Assembly (NCBI GenBank): GCA_029834535.1
Contig: JAQMWT010000141.1
Location: 1-64,000 of the forward strand
Direction: 5' to 3'
DNA length: 64,000 nucleotides
Origin: Chrysophaeum taylorii
Lineage: Eukaryota; Sar; Pelagophyceae; Pelagomonadales; Pelagomonadaceae
Made by a program: the position numbers and the translations under genes. Below are positions 51,361 through 62,308 of this stretch, in pieces (within the stretch, counting starts at the first letter, position 1; every line of letters starts with the position of its first letter). The notes under the pieces were generated by a model. That model had not been told where the DNA came from, did no database searches, and saw nothing but the letters and a program-made list of their open reading frames with translations.

Positions 51361-52591
51361 CATAGCAACGACGTGTATCAAGATTCGAACAACAAAACAA
51401 CGATATTCCGCGTCCACCCATTCATCAAACAGGGCGTTTCGAGTCATCAAAGAGGGCGCTTGCCTTTCCCGCCACCGCCGCGGTAATACGCCGCCTCAAT
51501 TATTTGGTTGCGATGATCTTCGTCGTCAGTCAAAGGTGCGCTTGGAAAAAATCGCTGCGACGTGTACCCGTAGTGCCGAGCCGAGAACGCCATCAGGGAA
51601 GAGTGCTTTTTTTGCCTGGCTGGGCATGGCCATGAAGTATCTCGTAATATCCGGTTTACCCTTCGAGGCTGCCACAACGCTCACGGCCGTCATAAAAAAC
51701 GCCCTCCTTTTCTTGGTCTGTCTTCTGTTTCTTGGTGAGCTGTTGACGTTCCAGCTCGTCGAATCGAATCCTCCTCCGGATGCGCAGCCTTGAAGTGGGC
51801 CGGCCCCAAGAGGGCTTGGTCGTCTGTCTGCCATGTGCCCTTTTCTTGAAGTCTCTCGTCACCTTCAGGCGCTCCCGGCACCGGATACACCCATGCGTCG
51901 TCGCCTTCCCACTGGTCTACGCCGCGGTCAGGATGATTTTCCTTCAGTCGACGCACAAAATGTCCCACCACCACCCCTTGGAAAAAAAAAACCTGGTTGT
52001 TGATCGTCCACTTTTGTTGCCGGGCGTGTTCCACGTCACAACATCGACGTCGCAATCGGCTCCTTATTGTGAATTTCCTCCTTCTGTTAACACCGCGTTG
52101 TTTAAATTCCTCCTCATCATCAACATTATCCTCCACCTCCAGGCAGCACGGCTCGACTTGGCTCATCAGACTTGGCCAAAGTGAATGAACGTGAAAGTGA
52201 ACGTTGGACTTCGGACGAAACTTTTCGGTGAAGTGAAGTGAAGTGAAGTGAAGTGAAGTGAAGTGAAGTAAAGTGAAATGAAATGAAATGAAGTGAAGTG
52301 AACCCAGCGAATCCCCAACGCTGAAAACTATTATATCTCTGAGCGGAGGACACGGACGTCGTGAGGTGTTCGTTCCGGACGCCGCATGCTGTCTCAGGCC
52401 GCTCCAAAGCCGCGGCTCTCCCCTCCGGCACCAAGTCGAGGCCCTCACCAAAAATTCGTCGGCATTGGCACTGGTCGCACGACTCGGAAGAGAACCCTCT
52501 GCGGTCGACAGTCGTTGGCAAGCACCGGGAGGGGAAAAAAAAAAAAAAGCGAGGCGGAGACTGATGAGTTACGACGACGACGTGATGTACA
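51361..52591. other. 1.2 kb gap with a pentamer repeat and protein-like debris
   Basis: (GTGAA)n with GAAAT variants occupies about 52228-52301. Between 51450 and 52150, minus-strand frames carry protein-like stretches (VVVGHFVRRLKENHPDRGVD and KKRAHGRQTTKPSWGRPTSR in different frames) without a known domain. An A run of 15 lies near 52537. No gene can be supported. Confidence 0.45.
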
Positions 52592-53923
52592 TTAATTATC
52601 GGTGGCGGTGGTCGAATCGAGGGGCCGTCCTGCCGTCTCCGGCAAGCCCGCCACAAGGAGGCCTGGCATAATAGCGCCGATAGTCGCGACGACGAGCGCG
52701 ACGAGGGGGAGGGGCAAGGACGAGTCGACGAGGTAGGGCGCGCCAAAGGCGGCGACGCGGGTAACGGTTATCGCGAGTCCGTGGGCCGTTCCGCGCTCTT
52801 CGGTTTCGTAGAGCTCGGCTATCTGGACCCAGCTCGCGCTAGTGGCGAGCATCATAGCGCCGAGGCCGAGGTAGAGGAGCGCGAGGTTCGCGTAAGTTCC
52901 GGTACCGAGCGCGAGCAACGAGAGCGCCGCGCCGCTTCCTATATACCCGGCGGTCTGGCACGGGACGCGACCCGAGTCTATGAAGCGGACAAGAACAGCG
53001 ATGCCAACGAATTCGCTCGAGCTGATGGCTAGAATGAAGGGGTAGTTGAAGCGACAGCGCCCCCCGCTGCTCCCGAATATTCTGGTAACTAGAAGGGACG
53101 TCGCGTAAAAGCCAAGACCGGAAGTTCCCCAAATCAGGAGGACCCGCCAGGTGTGGGGTCGTCGGAGGACCTCGCCAAAATCCTGCTTGTGGAGAGCCTG
53201 GGGGGCGCCGCCAACCGGGGGCGGGGGTGCGGCGCCGTTAGCCTCGGCGACGCGGTCCAGGACTCGGCCGGCGGCGGCGCGGTCGCCCTCGACAACGAGC
53301 CAGCGGGGCGACTCGTCCAACAAGAGGGCCATCGCAACAAAAACAAAGACAAAAGGCAGTGCGCACGCGAGAACGAGGAATCGCCAGCTCCGGCGGACGA
53401 TCCAGGAGACGCCGGCGACGTACGCCGCGCCGATCGCCCACGAAAATTCCAGCGACGCGAGATTGCGTCCTCTCGCGTCCTTCGGAAGGAACTCGGCGAT
53501 GAGGTCGAAGGGAACTCCAAAGGCTCCGACTCCGACGCCCACGAGGAACCGGAACACGGCGAACTGCGCGAAATTTTGAGCTCCGGCCGTCAGGAGGCCG
53601 CCAAACCCGACCAAACAGGCGCTCGACAACGACAACGGTCTACGTCCAAAGCGATCTGCCAGGGGACCCGCGATAGCCGCGCCCACGACTTCTCCAGCGA
53701 ACACAATAGACACGAGAGACGCAGCCTGAAACGAGTCGAGATCGAAGGACCCCCCAACGCACGAGTACAAGAACGCCAGCAAAGACACCTCCATCGAGTC
53801 TCCGCACCACAGCAACGCCGTCAAAAACGTCATACGACGCTGATACGGACCGTATCCGATCCCCTCGATCACCGCCTCGATGCTCGCGCCGCCAAGCAAA
53901 GGCGCCTGCTCGCCGCGACACAT
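52592..53923 (-). CDS. SVOP/SLC22-like major facilitator transporter, copy 2
   Basis: From the first ATG this is a 443-residue, 12-segment MFS protein and a clear paralogue of 6746-8143. It has the same leader (IGYGPYQRRMTFLTALLWCG, then DSMEVSLLAFLYSCVG), DRFGRRPLSLS loop, VGVGVGAFGVPFDLIAEFLP, KDARGRNLASLEFSWAIGAA and LDESPRWLVVEGD. Differences cluster in the N-terminal tail, the central loop (Pro/Gly-rich here) and the C-terminus. The substrate is unknown, as for copy 1. The longer frame upstream begins only at GTG, so I did not use it. The two copies are 46 kb apart in the same orientation, with unrelated neighbours. Confidence 0.85.
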   Translation of the reverse strand: MCRGEQAPLLGGASIEAVIEGIGYGPYQRRMTFLTALLWCGDSMEVSLLAFLYSCVGGSFDLDSFQAASLVSIVFAGEVVGAAIAGPLADRFGRRPLSLSSACLVGFGGLLTAGAQNFAQFAVFRFLVGVGVGAFGVPFDLIAEFLPKDARGRNLASLEFSWAIGAAYVAGVSWIVRRSWRFLVLACALPFVFVFVAMALLLDESPRWLVVEGDRAAAGRVLDRVAEANGAAPPPPVGGAPQALHKQDFGEVLRRPHTWRVLLIWGTSGLGFYATSLLVTRIFGSSGGRCRFNYPFILAISSSEFVGIAVLVRFIDSGRVPCQTAGYIGSGAALSLLALGTGTYANLALLYLGLGAMMLATSASWVQIAELYETEERGTAHGLAITVTRVAAFGAPYLVDSSLPLPLVALVVATIGAIMPGLLVAGLPETAGRPLDSTTATDN

Positions 53924-54278
53924 CTCACAAAAATAGATAGCGTCTAAAACACCTACCTCAACGGATCTTCTCTCGTCGGAACCTCTCACGCTGTGGCTGG
54001 GCGGGCGGGCCCATAAAAAGCATGATATCACACAAGGTAGTTTTAATTTAATTTAATTTAATGATGCCCCGCCGGCGCCCACGCACGAAATAAACCAAAA
54101 AAGAGCTACTACTACCTAACCTACGGTCGTCGTCGTCGTCGTCGTCGCTATAATAATGAATGAATAAAACAGGCCCTTCCTTCGGGGAGGGAGAGAACAC
54201 AACAGTGGGATCCGAGAACCCAGCTGTTGTTCATGCTGTTCGGGGATCGTCAAGGCGCGCGTGGTTTTCCAATCGGTG
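53924..54278. other. transporter upstream region with simple repeats
   Basis: This 355-base gap holds a (TTTAA)n run near 54038-54061 and a (GTC)n run near 54125-54148. It is the 5' flank of the transporter and the 3' flank of the NTF2-fold gene. No gene is seen. Confidence 0.6.
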
Positions 54279-55034
54279 TTAGGTGTCGCGGGAGTGGGCC
54301 GAGTAGACGCTGGCGGAGATTTGCCAGTGGCCGTTCGTTTGCTTGTAAAATAGGAAGTAGTCGGTGAATCGACAGCCGCGCCAGTCCAAGAGCTCCACTT
54401 TGGCGAGGGCGGCGTCGCCGGCTATGTCGATGGAGGCGACGTGGTGGCGGATGTCGGGGGCCGGTCCTGCATCGTTGACGGCGATGTTGAAATCGTCGAG
54501 ATCGTGGTCGTGATAGTCTCCGTCGATCGATCCGATCGTATGGGCGTTTTGATTAAAGGCGGTCCGCAAAAAGTCGCCGTCGCCCAATTTCGCGCCCTCG
54601 ACAAAGACCTGGATCGCCGCGTCGAGGGCCGCGTGGTCGGCGAACTTATCCTGGAAAACATCGTCCCAGATGCTCTTCTTGCCGTAGACTTTACCGCTCA
54701 CGCGCCACCTATCTCCCATCTTGTAGAGCAACAGAAAGTCGGTCACTCGACTGCCTTTGCGATTTTGGAATTCGAGTTTCACCGATGCAGCTGGACCTGT
54801 GATGTCGACGGCTACCGTCAAGGCGGTGGCGGCGCCGCCGCCGCGGTTGACGCGGTCGATGAACTCGTTCAACGTAAGATCCCCCGAGTCTCCAACAATG
54901 CGTGCGTGCGGGTAGAACAAGGTTCTGAAGGCCTCCTCGGCAACGCCTGTGGAGGCCGCGCGCGTGTATGGCTCGAGCGCCCTCGAGACATTTCCATAGT
55001 CATCAAAAGATGCGCGGTCGGCGTCCGTAATCAT
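54279..55034 (-). CDS. tandem NTF2/SnoaL-fold (lumazine-binding-like) protein
   Basis: The 251-residue protein consists of two similar halves, about residues 10-120 and 130-245. Each has an N-terminal helix pair (LEPYTRAASTGVAEEAFRTL; LDAAIQVFVEGAKLGDGDFL), a short strand with HARIVGDSG or HTIGSIDG, and a C-terminal sheet (VKLEFQNRKGSRVTDFLLLY; KVELLDWRGCRFTDYFLFYK) ending WRVSGKVY or WQISASVY. This is the putative lumazine-binding/SnoaL-like branch of the NTF2 fold. Members bind small molecules or act as isomerases or hydrolases; no activity can be assigned. No leader is visible, so it is probably cytosolic. It is divergent from the thiolase gene. Confidence 0.75.
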   Translation of the reverse strand: MITDADRASFDDYGNVSRALEPYTRAASTGVAEEAFRTLFYPHARIVGDSGDLTLNEFIDRVNRGGGAATALTVAVDITGPAASVKLEFQNRKGSRVTDFLLLYKMGDRWRVSGKVYGKKSIWDDVFQDKFADHAALDAAIQVFVEGAKLGDGDFLRTAFNQNAHTIGSIDGDYHDHDLDDFNIAVNDAGPAPDIRHHVASIDIAGDAALAKVELLDWRGCRFTDYFLFYKQTNGHWQISASVYSAHSRDT

Positions 55035-55260
55035 ATTATTATTGGAGTTTGAGATCTCTCTCTCCTTCGAATTCGAACTCGGCGAAAGAAAGACCCTAAT
55101 GTGCGATATCCGAGGTATCTTGCTGCTTTATTTTGTATGGTGGTTGTTGTTGTTGTTTTCGTTGTTGTTGTTCTGAGGACCTGGCGAAGAACGTACTACG
55201 AGTAGTAGAGGGTAAGTCGTCTTCCCGCGTTGGTTGTTGTTGATGTTTCCAACAAGCAAG

Positions 55261-56556
55261 ATGGCAGCGTTCCGGCGGATGATGTCGACATCGTCGAAGC
55301 GCGTGGTGGTCGTTGAGGGCGTGCGAATCCCGTTTTGCTTGTCGTCGACGACCTACGACGACCTCCTCGCCGTCGATCTGGCGCGGATGTCGTTGAAAGG
55401 CTTGATCACGAAGACGGGGCTGGACCCGTCGATGGTCGACTATCTGTTGTACGGAAACGTTGTGATGGAGCCGCGAACCTCGAACATTGCCCGCGAAGCT
55501 GCGATGCACGCGGGGATCCCGAAGGATGTCCCGGCGCACACGGTGACGATGGCCTGCGTTTCGTCTAACGCGGCCATTTCCCAAGGCGCCGAGAAAATTC
55601 TAGCCGGAACTGCGGATGTTGTGATCGCCGGGGGCTGCGAGACCTTTAGCGATGCCCCTATCCGGTACTCCCGGCCTCTTCGTAAGCGGTTGATGGGTGC
55701 CTCCAAGGCGATGAAAAAGGGCCCGGCCGGCCTCTTGAAGCTCGCCAAAGGTTTGAAGCTGAAAGACTTCAGTCCCGAAGCCCCGCAAATAGCCAACTAC
55801 ACGACCGGCGAGGTGATGGGCCATTCGTCGGACCGCCTCGCAGCCAAATTCGGTATCTCGCGCGTCGCCCAGGACGAATACGCTCTTCGTTCTCACGAAA
55901 ATGCTCGGCGAGCTCACGCCGAAGGGTATTATAAGGACGAGCTCGTTCCGGTCGACGCGACGGAAAACGGCATTCGAGTCTCGACCCCCGACCAGCTTGC
56001 CAAGCTCAAGCCCGCTTTCATCAAGCCCCACGGGACACACACGGCGGCCAATTCCTCGTTTTTGACGGACGGCGCCGCGTCCGTCCTGTTGATGTCCGAA
56101 GCCAAGGCCCTCGAATTAGGCTTCAAGCCGAAAGCTGTTATTCGCGACTTTTTGTTTTCGGCCGTCGACCCCTTCGAGGAATTGCTGCTTGGCCCGACCT
56201 ACGCGATCTCGAAGATTCTCCGCAAAAACAATCTTCAACTTTTGGAAATCGACGTCGTCGAGATGCACGAGGCGTTTGCCGGCCAGGTCCTTTCCAACTT
56301 CGCCGCCCTCGGTTCCGATGCCTTCGCTAAGGCGAACCTCTCCCGCGACGCAAAGGTCGGCGACATCGACGTCTCCAAGGTCAATCCCCTCGGGGGCTCC
56401 CTCTCGCTCGGTCACCCCTTTGGCGCGACCGGCGCGCGCCTCGTCACCACTGCTTCAAACCGCCTCAACCGCGACAACAAACAATTTGCTCTCGTCGCAG
56501 CCTGCGCCGACGGCGGCATCGGCCACGCAACCCTCCTCGAGAACTACGCTTCCTAG
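55261..56556 (+). CDS. HADHB: acetyl-CoA acyltransferase, trifunctional-enzyme beta-subunit-like thiolase
   Basis: From ATG 55261 the protein is 431 residues with a mitochondrial-type leader (MAAFRRMMSTSSKR); an ATG at 55243 would add six residues. It is a complete thiolase: VEGVRIPFCLSSTTYDDLLA, nucleophile region TVTMACVSSNAAISQGAEKI (Cys near 99), HEAFAGQVLSNFAA, GGSLSLGHPFGATGARL (His) and the second Cys in AACADGGIGHA. The RxPF start and the long loop region match the beta subunit of the mitochondrial trifunctional protein, which performs the last step of fatty-acid beta-oxidation. Its alpha partner is not in this window. A peroxisomal location cannot be excluded, but no targeting signal for it is seen at the C-terminus (YAS). 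Confidence 0.9.
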   Translation: MAAFRRMMSTSSKRVVVVEGVRIPFCLSSTTYDDLLAVDLARMSLKGLITKTGLDPSMVDYLLYGNVVMEPRTSNIAREAAMHAGIPKDVPAHTVTMACVSSNAAISQGAEKILAGTADVVIAGGCETFSDAPIRYSRPLRKRLMGASKAMKKGPAGLLKLAKGLKLKDFSPEAPQIANYTTGEVMGHSSDRLAAKFGISRVAQDEYALRSHENARRAHAEGYYKDELVPVDATENGIRVSTPDQLAKLKPAFIKPHGTHTAANSSFLTDGAASVLLMSEAKALELGFKPKAVIRDFLFSAVDPFEELLLGPTYAISKILRKNNLQLLEIDVVEMHEAFAGQVLSNFAALGSDAFAKANLSRDAKVGDIDVSKVNPLGGSLSLGHPFGATGARLVTTASNRLNRDNKQFALVAACADGGIGHATLLENYAS

Positions 56557-56900
56557 TGATTTTTTTTTTTTGCCCGCTGTTTGCTGCTGCTGCTCCGAGC
56601 TGGCTTCTTCTCGGCGTAGGAGGAGTAGTAGTACTTACCTCCACCTTCCACTTCCCTCCGCGCTATAATGCGGTTCAAGGGTGCTGTTGTTTTGTCTCAC
56701 TAATGTCTAGGTTTTAGGCGCTCGTTTAATTTGATTGGCTTTTACCTCTCGCTCCACGTCACTTAAACAACAAAAATCAGCGGCGGCGATGACCACGCAG
56801 CGCGGTCATGGTGATCGAGGGAGAAAATTTCATTTTCGCCATGACCCCCCCCACCACCACACCACCACACCCCCCACCCCCCTCCTTCCCTCTCTCGCTC
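56557..56900. other. 3' flank of the thiolase gene
   Basis: A T run, a (TGC)n stretch, (TAG)n and C-rich CCACCACACC repeats are present. No gene is seen. Confidence 0.6.
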
Positions 56901-59900
56901 AAACACATTACGACGTACACGACGCTCAAGAAGTCCGTCGCCTGACACTGTCAAGTGCTGCCGTCCCTGCGTCGGAAGAGACAGGACGCACAGAGGACAG
57001 GCACTTCTTTCTACCACTGCAACAAGGACTCCGCCCAGGCGACAGGTAATTTTCTGTCTCTAGGTTATGGGCCGGCCGCCCAGTAGTGCCGTCAGCAAAA
57101 TACTTGATCTTCAGCACGAGCTTTGTTGTCGAGATGGACGAACGGTCTGGTGGTAAAGGCTCAAGCTGGAATACACCACCATTGGAGCACAGTCCTTCAA
57201 TTTCCTTGCGAATCGAAGAAGCGATATGCTTTTGCTCATCTTCTTCGCTGAGTCCTTTAAGTTCGACAATCTTTTCGGGCTCATAGCCGATGTCTTCAAA
57301 GGTCACGAGCTGTAACACGACGTGATCGATGTGCTCCTCCAAATCATAGTCCATGACTTCTTGGAGGATGTCTTGATTTTTGGATCTTAGCTTTGACTTA
57401 GGAAGAGGCGTCCGAGTTCGTTTGAATCATGCATGAAGAGAAGCGTGCCTGTGACGAGAAGCTAGATGATAGTGCTGATGCGCGGAGATGTCCCACAAAA
57501 GAGAGGAGCCCATACAACAGAATTCTTGGTTCCATTTATTGACGCGCATAGTAAGTAAGTAGTACTCTGTCGGTGACGTCATTGCACGTGTAGTGCTCGA
57601 GAACAGAATTTCGTCGTTATCAAGATGGTCAACCAACACACACGAGTGGGGTGTGGTTTCCTGGGGAAGTCAACGTACAAGAGTTCCGCGTCGGTTTCTC
57701 TCTGCAAGTCCCAGTGCGGTGCCGCCCATGATACCGTAATCTTGTGTGGTACTTGCTAGGAGACATCCTTTCGGGACTCCATTAGGCGGCTTAGCTTCTC
57801 TTCGAATATTGAGAGCAGAGGCGATGCTGGCAGCGTGGGTGCAGAGCGCTGACACTGATGAGGAACATCAATGTACTGGACATGTTGGCTGTGGCGTGAG
57901 CCGTGGATTGCTCTTGCTGGTATTTCCAGTTGCGACCGTACTCTGAGGCGAGAATGCGCGTTTGGTGAAGAGATTTCCGTCGTCAACACGTTTCACGATA
58001 TAGAGTGTTGATCCTTAGGGATCCGGAATCCACGTTCGTCATTGAGATCTGCCTTGAGTTTATCGCGCTCCGGTTGCGATGCACGAGAACTGGAGTAAAA
58101 CCTGAATCGTCGAGAACAACCTCTAGGCGATCTTTTCGTTTGGGCATCGGGATGCTACCATCCGGTGGAGGTGGCCGGTTGAGGAACAAAAAATCCTGTT
58201 CAGGTGTCGAGTTGCAGATGGGACTAGAATCAGCAGCGGGAGTTGGATCCGGTTCTTTGTGTTCGTCGTCATCGCTAGGTTTATCATCGTGCTCGTCTTC
58301 GTGAGTCTCGCCCTCATTTTTTGATTCCTGTCTAACTTCCGGCATTTGCTGTTCGCTTTATAGCTGGTAGCGGGTCTTCTTCTGTCGTGCCTTTGTTGGG
58401 ATCTGTGCGAGTGCTTTGATCTGTGCGATCTCCTTGTTACGGTTGACGGGCATGTCTGCGTCGACATGAAAGTCGTTAGAGGTGACGATTTTTCCATATC
58501 GCCCTTGATGTACAAGCAGGATAGAGCTGTGAACATAACGGATAAATCGGTCCGGGAGGTTCGGGAGATGGTTGTTGCTATGAAAGTAAGAGGGAGAGAC
58601 GCTGGAGGGTCCCAGTTTGTGACTTTGAGGGTAGACGAAAGTGACAGGTTCGCCAAAGGGGAGAAGCTTTAAGAGTGGTGCCATGGGTGACATGACACGC
58701 CGGGGAACGGTGCATGTCATGTTTGTGCGCGAGGGCAGTCCATGAGAGCGCTGGTTGTCGGCTTGGATCTTATGCAGGAGAGCAAATGGGTGATAATACT
58801 CAGCGGCAATAGACTTTCCTTCGATGAGCACATTGCGAAGGTTGAGGAGACGAACCACGGTGCCTCGGGTGTTTTCTTTGATACTGTTTTCAGCAAAATT
58901 CCTCTGGTGGAGGTGGCGACCAAGGACTTGGAATTGGAGACCAAGCTGCACCTTAAGAGGGTGGAAGGCTTCAGAGCGAAAAGTTGAGAATGCGTCAGAG
59001 GATATGATCTTCACACGTGGACATCAAATTCGACTTTGATCACATTAACCACATAGAGGATGCCGGCCAGAACATCTTGTGCGTCTAATTTCCGTAGGAA
59101 ATCGACCCATTTGTGTGCTGAGATGATACACACGAAGTGCATGATGTAGCGAAATCCGCCGTAGCACTTGTGGATGCTCGGGTATGACACGTCCATGTGG
59201 AGGAGGTGTTGGCCAGGGGCGTAGGCCAGTTCGTCCTGTGACCAGGAGGTGTTCTGGTGGCGGAAAGTGACATGCGATTGACAGCGCTTGCAGTCGCTGC
59301 AGTCTTACAGATACCGATCATCATCACCTGGGCGGAGATTCGTTACGTCAGCGGCAATAGTGCGGCGAAGAATCTCTGGTTGGTCTGGTGGTGTATGCGG
59401 TGCCAGCGAGTGACCAAACGGACTCTTTTGGCGTGCGTGCTGAGTGGTGCCGGGCTGGTGCAAGGGAGGCAGAGCGGCAGTCGAAGCGCTGGGGGGGCTG
59501 GGTCGCTTGTCAAATCGGATCTTAGCAGCGGTTGCCTCGGCCAGAAGCGTCTCGAGTTTTTTTGTCGATTTGCTTGGTTTGCGGATCGCATCATCGTGAG
59601 CATCTGCAACGGCATAGAAGAGGGAGGTGAGGTCCAGGTCTTCCTCCTCTGCTAAGAGACGGCTGGAGATGCTCATGAAGAAGTCAAGTCTGCAACCTGG
59701 TTTGTGATGTCTCCTGGGCTGGGGATGCCATTGCGTATTGTTGCCCGTTCGTTCTATGTGAAAGTTCACGTGGTGGTGCGATTCGTGGAATGCGAGGACA
59801 GCACTGTATACTTTGCCTGGAGCATGTGGTTTCGGCGTTGGCCAGTGCCTTGAACGCGAAGTACGGCGGGTGCTGTTTGAATAGTCGGAGCAGTTCCGGG

Positions 59901-60120
59901 TTTACCGAGTGGTGTCCAAACTTTGCGATTTCGTTGAGGGTCGCATAGCGGATGTCTCTTTAAAACACATTACGACGTACACGCTCAAGAAGCCCGTCGC
60001 CTGACACTGTCAAGTGCTGCTGTCCCTGCGTCAAAGGAGACAGGACGCACAGAGGACAAGCACTTCTACCACTGCAACAAGGACTCCGCCCAGGCGACAG
60101 GTAATTTTCTGTCTCTAGGT
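56901..60120 (-). mobile_element. copia-like retroelement fossil between terminal direct repeats
   Basis: Near-identical direct repeats of about 160 bases bound the unit (56901-57065 and 59964-60120), differing by about 4% substitutions plus two small gaps. Inside, on the minus strand, lies an integrase with an HHCC-type zinc region (about 59280-59430), a catalytic core with the expected first acidic residue in HMDVSYPS (about 59185) and later core blocks to about 58800. A short stretch like the start of a copia reverse transcriptase lies near 57070-57200. Gag and most of RT are not seen, so the unit is short for an intact element. It is broken, with several breaks. The repeats do not begin TG and end CA in the form I can read, so calling them LTRs is tentative. 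It looks older or more eroded than the element at the left edge. Confidence 0.7.
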
Positions 60121-61138
60121 GATGTGGTGCTGCGAAGCACGAATCCGCACGCTGAAGGAAAGCGACGAGAAGGCTGAAGCAGTAGCACTAAATTTGGCGG
60201 ACGAGATGCGACGGACGATGTTTGGACAGAGGAAACGACCCCGACGCGACGGTTTCGTCGAGAACTGGCGCACGAAGAGAACTGCAAAAAACTTTTTTGC
60301 TGAGTGGTGGAATTTTTTAAGGCCCGCACAATCTCAACTTGCCTCGACCTCCTGAGAAAAAACAAGGAGCGGCTGCACATCCTCGACGACGCGGCTTCGA
60401 CAATGGCCGCTCTCGCGACTGAAACGTCAGTCATATTACCGACACCCATAATATTGTCTATCCGACCGTCGAGATTCCTTCGCCTCGAGGAATTCCCGAT
60501 CACCGGGTCGTCCGCGCGCAGCACCACTCTGAAGACGCGACGCTCAAGTCGTCGACTCGGGTTGTCGCGCGATCAACGCCGCGAAGCCCCGACCAGGGCA
60601 ACGAGGGGACACACAAAAAAATCCACGGTGCAAGCGCTCCTGCGGTCGCTTGAAGCAGAGCGACCCAATTGCGTCCGGCAAGCACGGCCATCGCGTTCGC
60701 AAGACGACGGCAGCCTCCTGTGTCGAGAGTGGATAAGACTCATTATTACATGCCCGGATATACATAAGCCCGGATATACATAATAAGAGCCCGTCCCTTA
60801 ACTTTATTCGTGCCTCCTCCATACTTGACTGTACAACAATTTATGCGTCGACCGCCCGCAAATATAATATACCCCAGACGAGAGAAGTCCCTCATACCCC
60901 ACAAACCTCATACCCCACAAACCCACCCACATCCTTCATGCTCCCCACACCCCCCCCCCCCTCTTAGCAGTCGACATTTAAAGACAGACGAGAGAAGAGT
61001 GAGCCAAAGAAGAAGCTGTTCAAAGTGTTGGCTCCGTAAGCCTCAAGACTTCTTATTGTTTGAAATACCCCAACAAAGGGTCGGTCGCTCGCAGCAGCAG
61101 GGGTTTAGTTTAGAGTTTAGAGTTTAGTACAACAAATT
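60121..61138. other. 1.0 kb gap with element B fragment and a doubtful frame
   Basis: A plus-strand frame at 60304-60783 includes RTISTCLDLLRKNKERLHIL, which has the look of a helical C-terminal tail, but no domain is secure. A reversed fragment of element B lies at about 60893-60985 (CATCCTTCATGCTCCCCACA then CTTAGCAGTCGACATTTAAA). TTTAGAG repeats precede the dioxygenase start. Confidence 0.5.
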
Positions 61139-62165
61139 ATGGCGACGTCGTCGTCCTTTCGCGAGTGCCTCGAGTCCGGGATTCTGCCCGATTGGTCCGA
61201 CATCTTGGGACCATCGTCGACGTCGTGTCGTGTCGCTTCCCTATCGGCGGGCGTACGCAAAATCGCGGCGGAAAAACTCTCGCGAGAGGGGTATGTGCAG
61301 CTTCCGAGCGGAATAGCGCCGGCGACAAGGGAGCGGTTGGCCCGAAGCGTCGCGCGGCTCCTCAAGCTCGGGTGGCCACCGACCTTCGTGATGGTGCTCG
61401 ACGAGGTATGGGAGCTGTACGAGGGGTTTGGGACCTGGCTTCCGCGGCTCTGTTTGACGGGCGACTTTCTGGCGTGGTACGTCGAGCCCGGAACGAAGCG
61501 TCGGTTCGGGTGTCGCGCGGGCTTCTCGCCCCACCGCGACCGCGTAGATCCGGCGGCGTTCTTTCCTGACGGGGGACCCAAGTACGCGACGGTCTGGCTC
61601 GCGGTTACGCCCGCGACGCCGGAGAACAGCTGCCTGTACGCGATTCCCGCGCACGCCGATCCCGGATATCGCAAAGGCGACGGCGACCAAGACCCGCTGA
61701 GACGCGCGCTGCCGACGAAAGAGAGCTTCCAGGTGGTGAGGTGTCTCGCGGCGAGGCCCGGCGACTGCAACGTCTTTTCGCATCGCCTCCTGCACTGGGG
61801 ATCGGAGGGGAGCGAGCTGCCGACGATGCGGCGCTTGGGGGTCGGGAAAGGCGGCACGCTCGAATTTCTTCGGAGGAATAAAAGGGCGCCGCCGCGGATC
61901 GCGCTGTCTTTTGTCTTTTCGGATCCGTCCTTCGAGCGGCCGTACGTCGCGGGGAAGCCGGACGTCGAGACGCGCGTCGCCCTCGCCGCCGCCCAGATGC
62001 TCTGTTACCAGGACAGGTGGCAATTGTCCAAGGCGGAGGCTGTCTTCTTCTGGCGCCTCGCCTCCCGGAGACCGGAGGTTTTCGACCCGGGCTATTTCAG
62101 GGACAAGGTCCGGGCGGAGTTCGTAGCGTCGGCGTTGAGGTCGGAAGGTGTCGCCGGGTCGTCTA

Positions 62166-62196
<31 letters not shown>

Positions 62197-62308
62197 AGAG
62201 GAGGCGGCGTTGGAGGCTATGCTCGACGGCGAGGCCGAATCCTCCTCCTCCTCCTACTACTGGGACGACTACGACGATGCTATTAGGCATCACCGCTTGT
62301 TGTTGTAA
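61139..62308 (+). CDS. phytanoyl-CoA dioxygenase-like (PhyH) Fe(II)/2-oxoglutarate enzyme
   Basis: The 389-residue protein has a double-stranded beta-helix oxygenase core. GFSPHRDRVD (about 126-135) supplies the HxD pair for iron. YATVWLAVTPATPENSCLYA and IPAHADPGYRKGD follow, as in PhyH proteins. RPGDCNVFSHRLLHWGSEGS (about 203-222) supplies the distal His, and RIALSFVFSD the last strand with an Arg for 2-oxoglutarate. No leader is obvious, so it is probably cytosolic. The substrate may be a lipid or small molecule. The C-terminal 60 residues are acidic (Asp run, EEAALEAML) and end HHRLLL. Its last 19 bases overlap the 3' end of the opposite-strand coiled-coil gene. Confidence 0.8.

Noticed and set aside
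60304-60783. Plus-strand frame with LDLLRKNKERLHIL considered as the tail of an AAA or FtsH-like protein
   Set aside because: Only one short helix-like stretch is suggestive; no ATPase or protease motif lies nearby.
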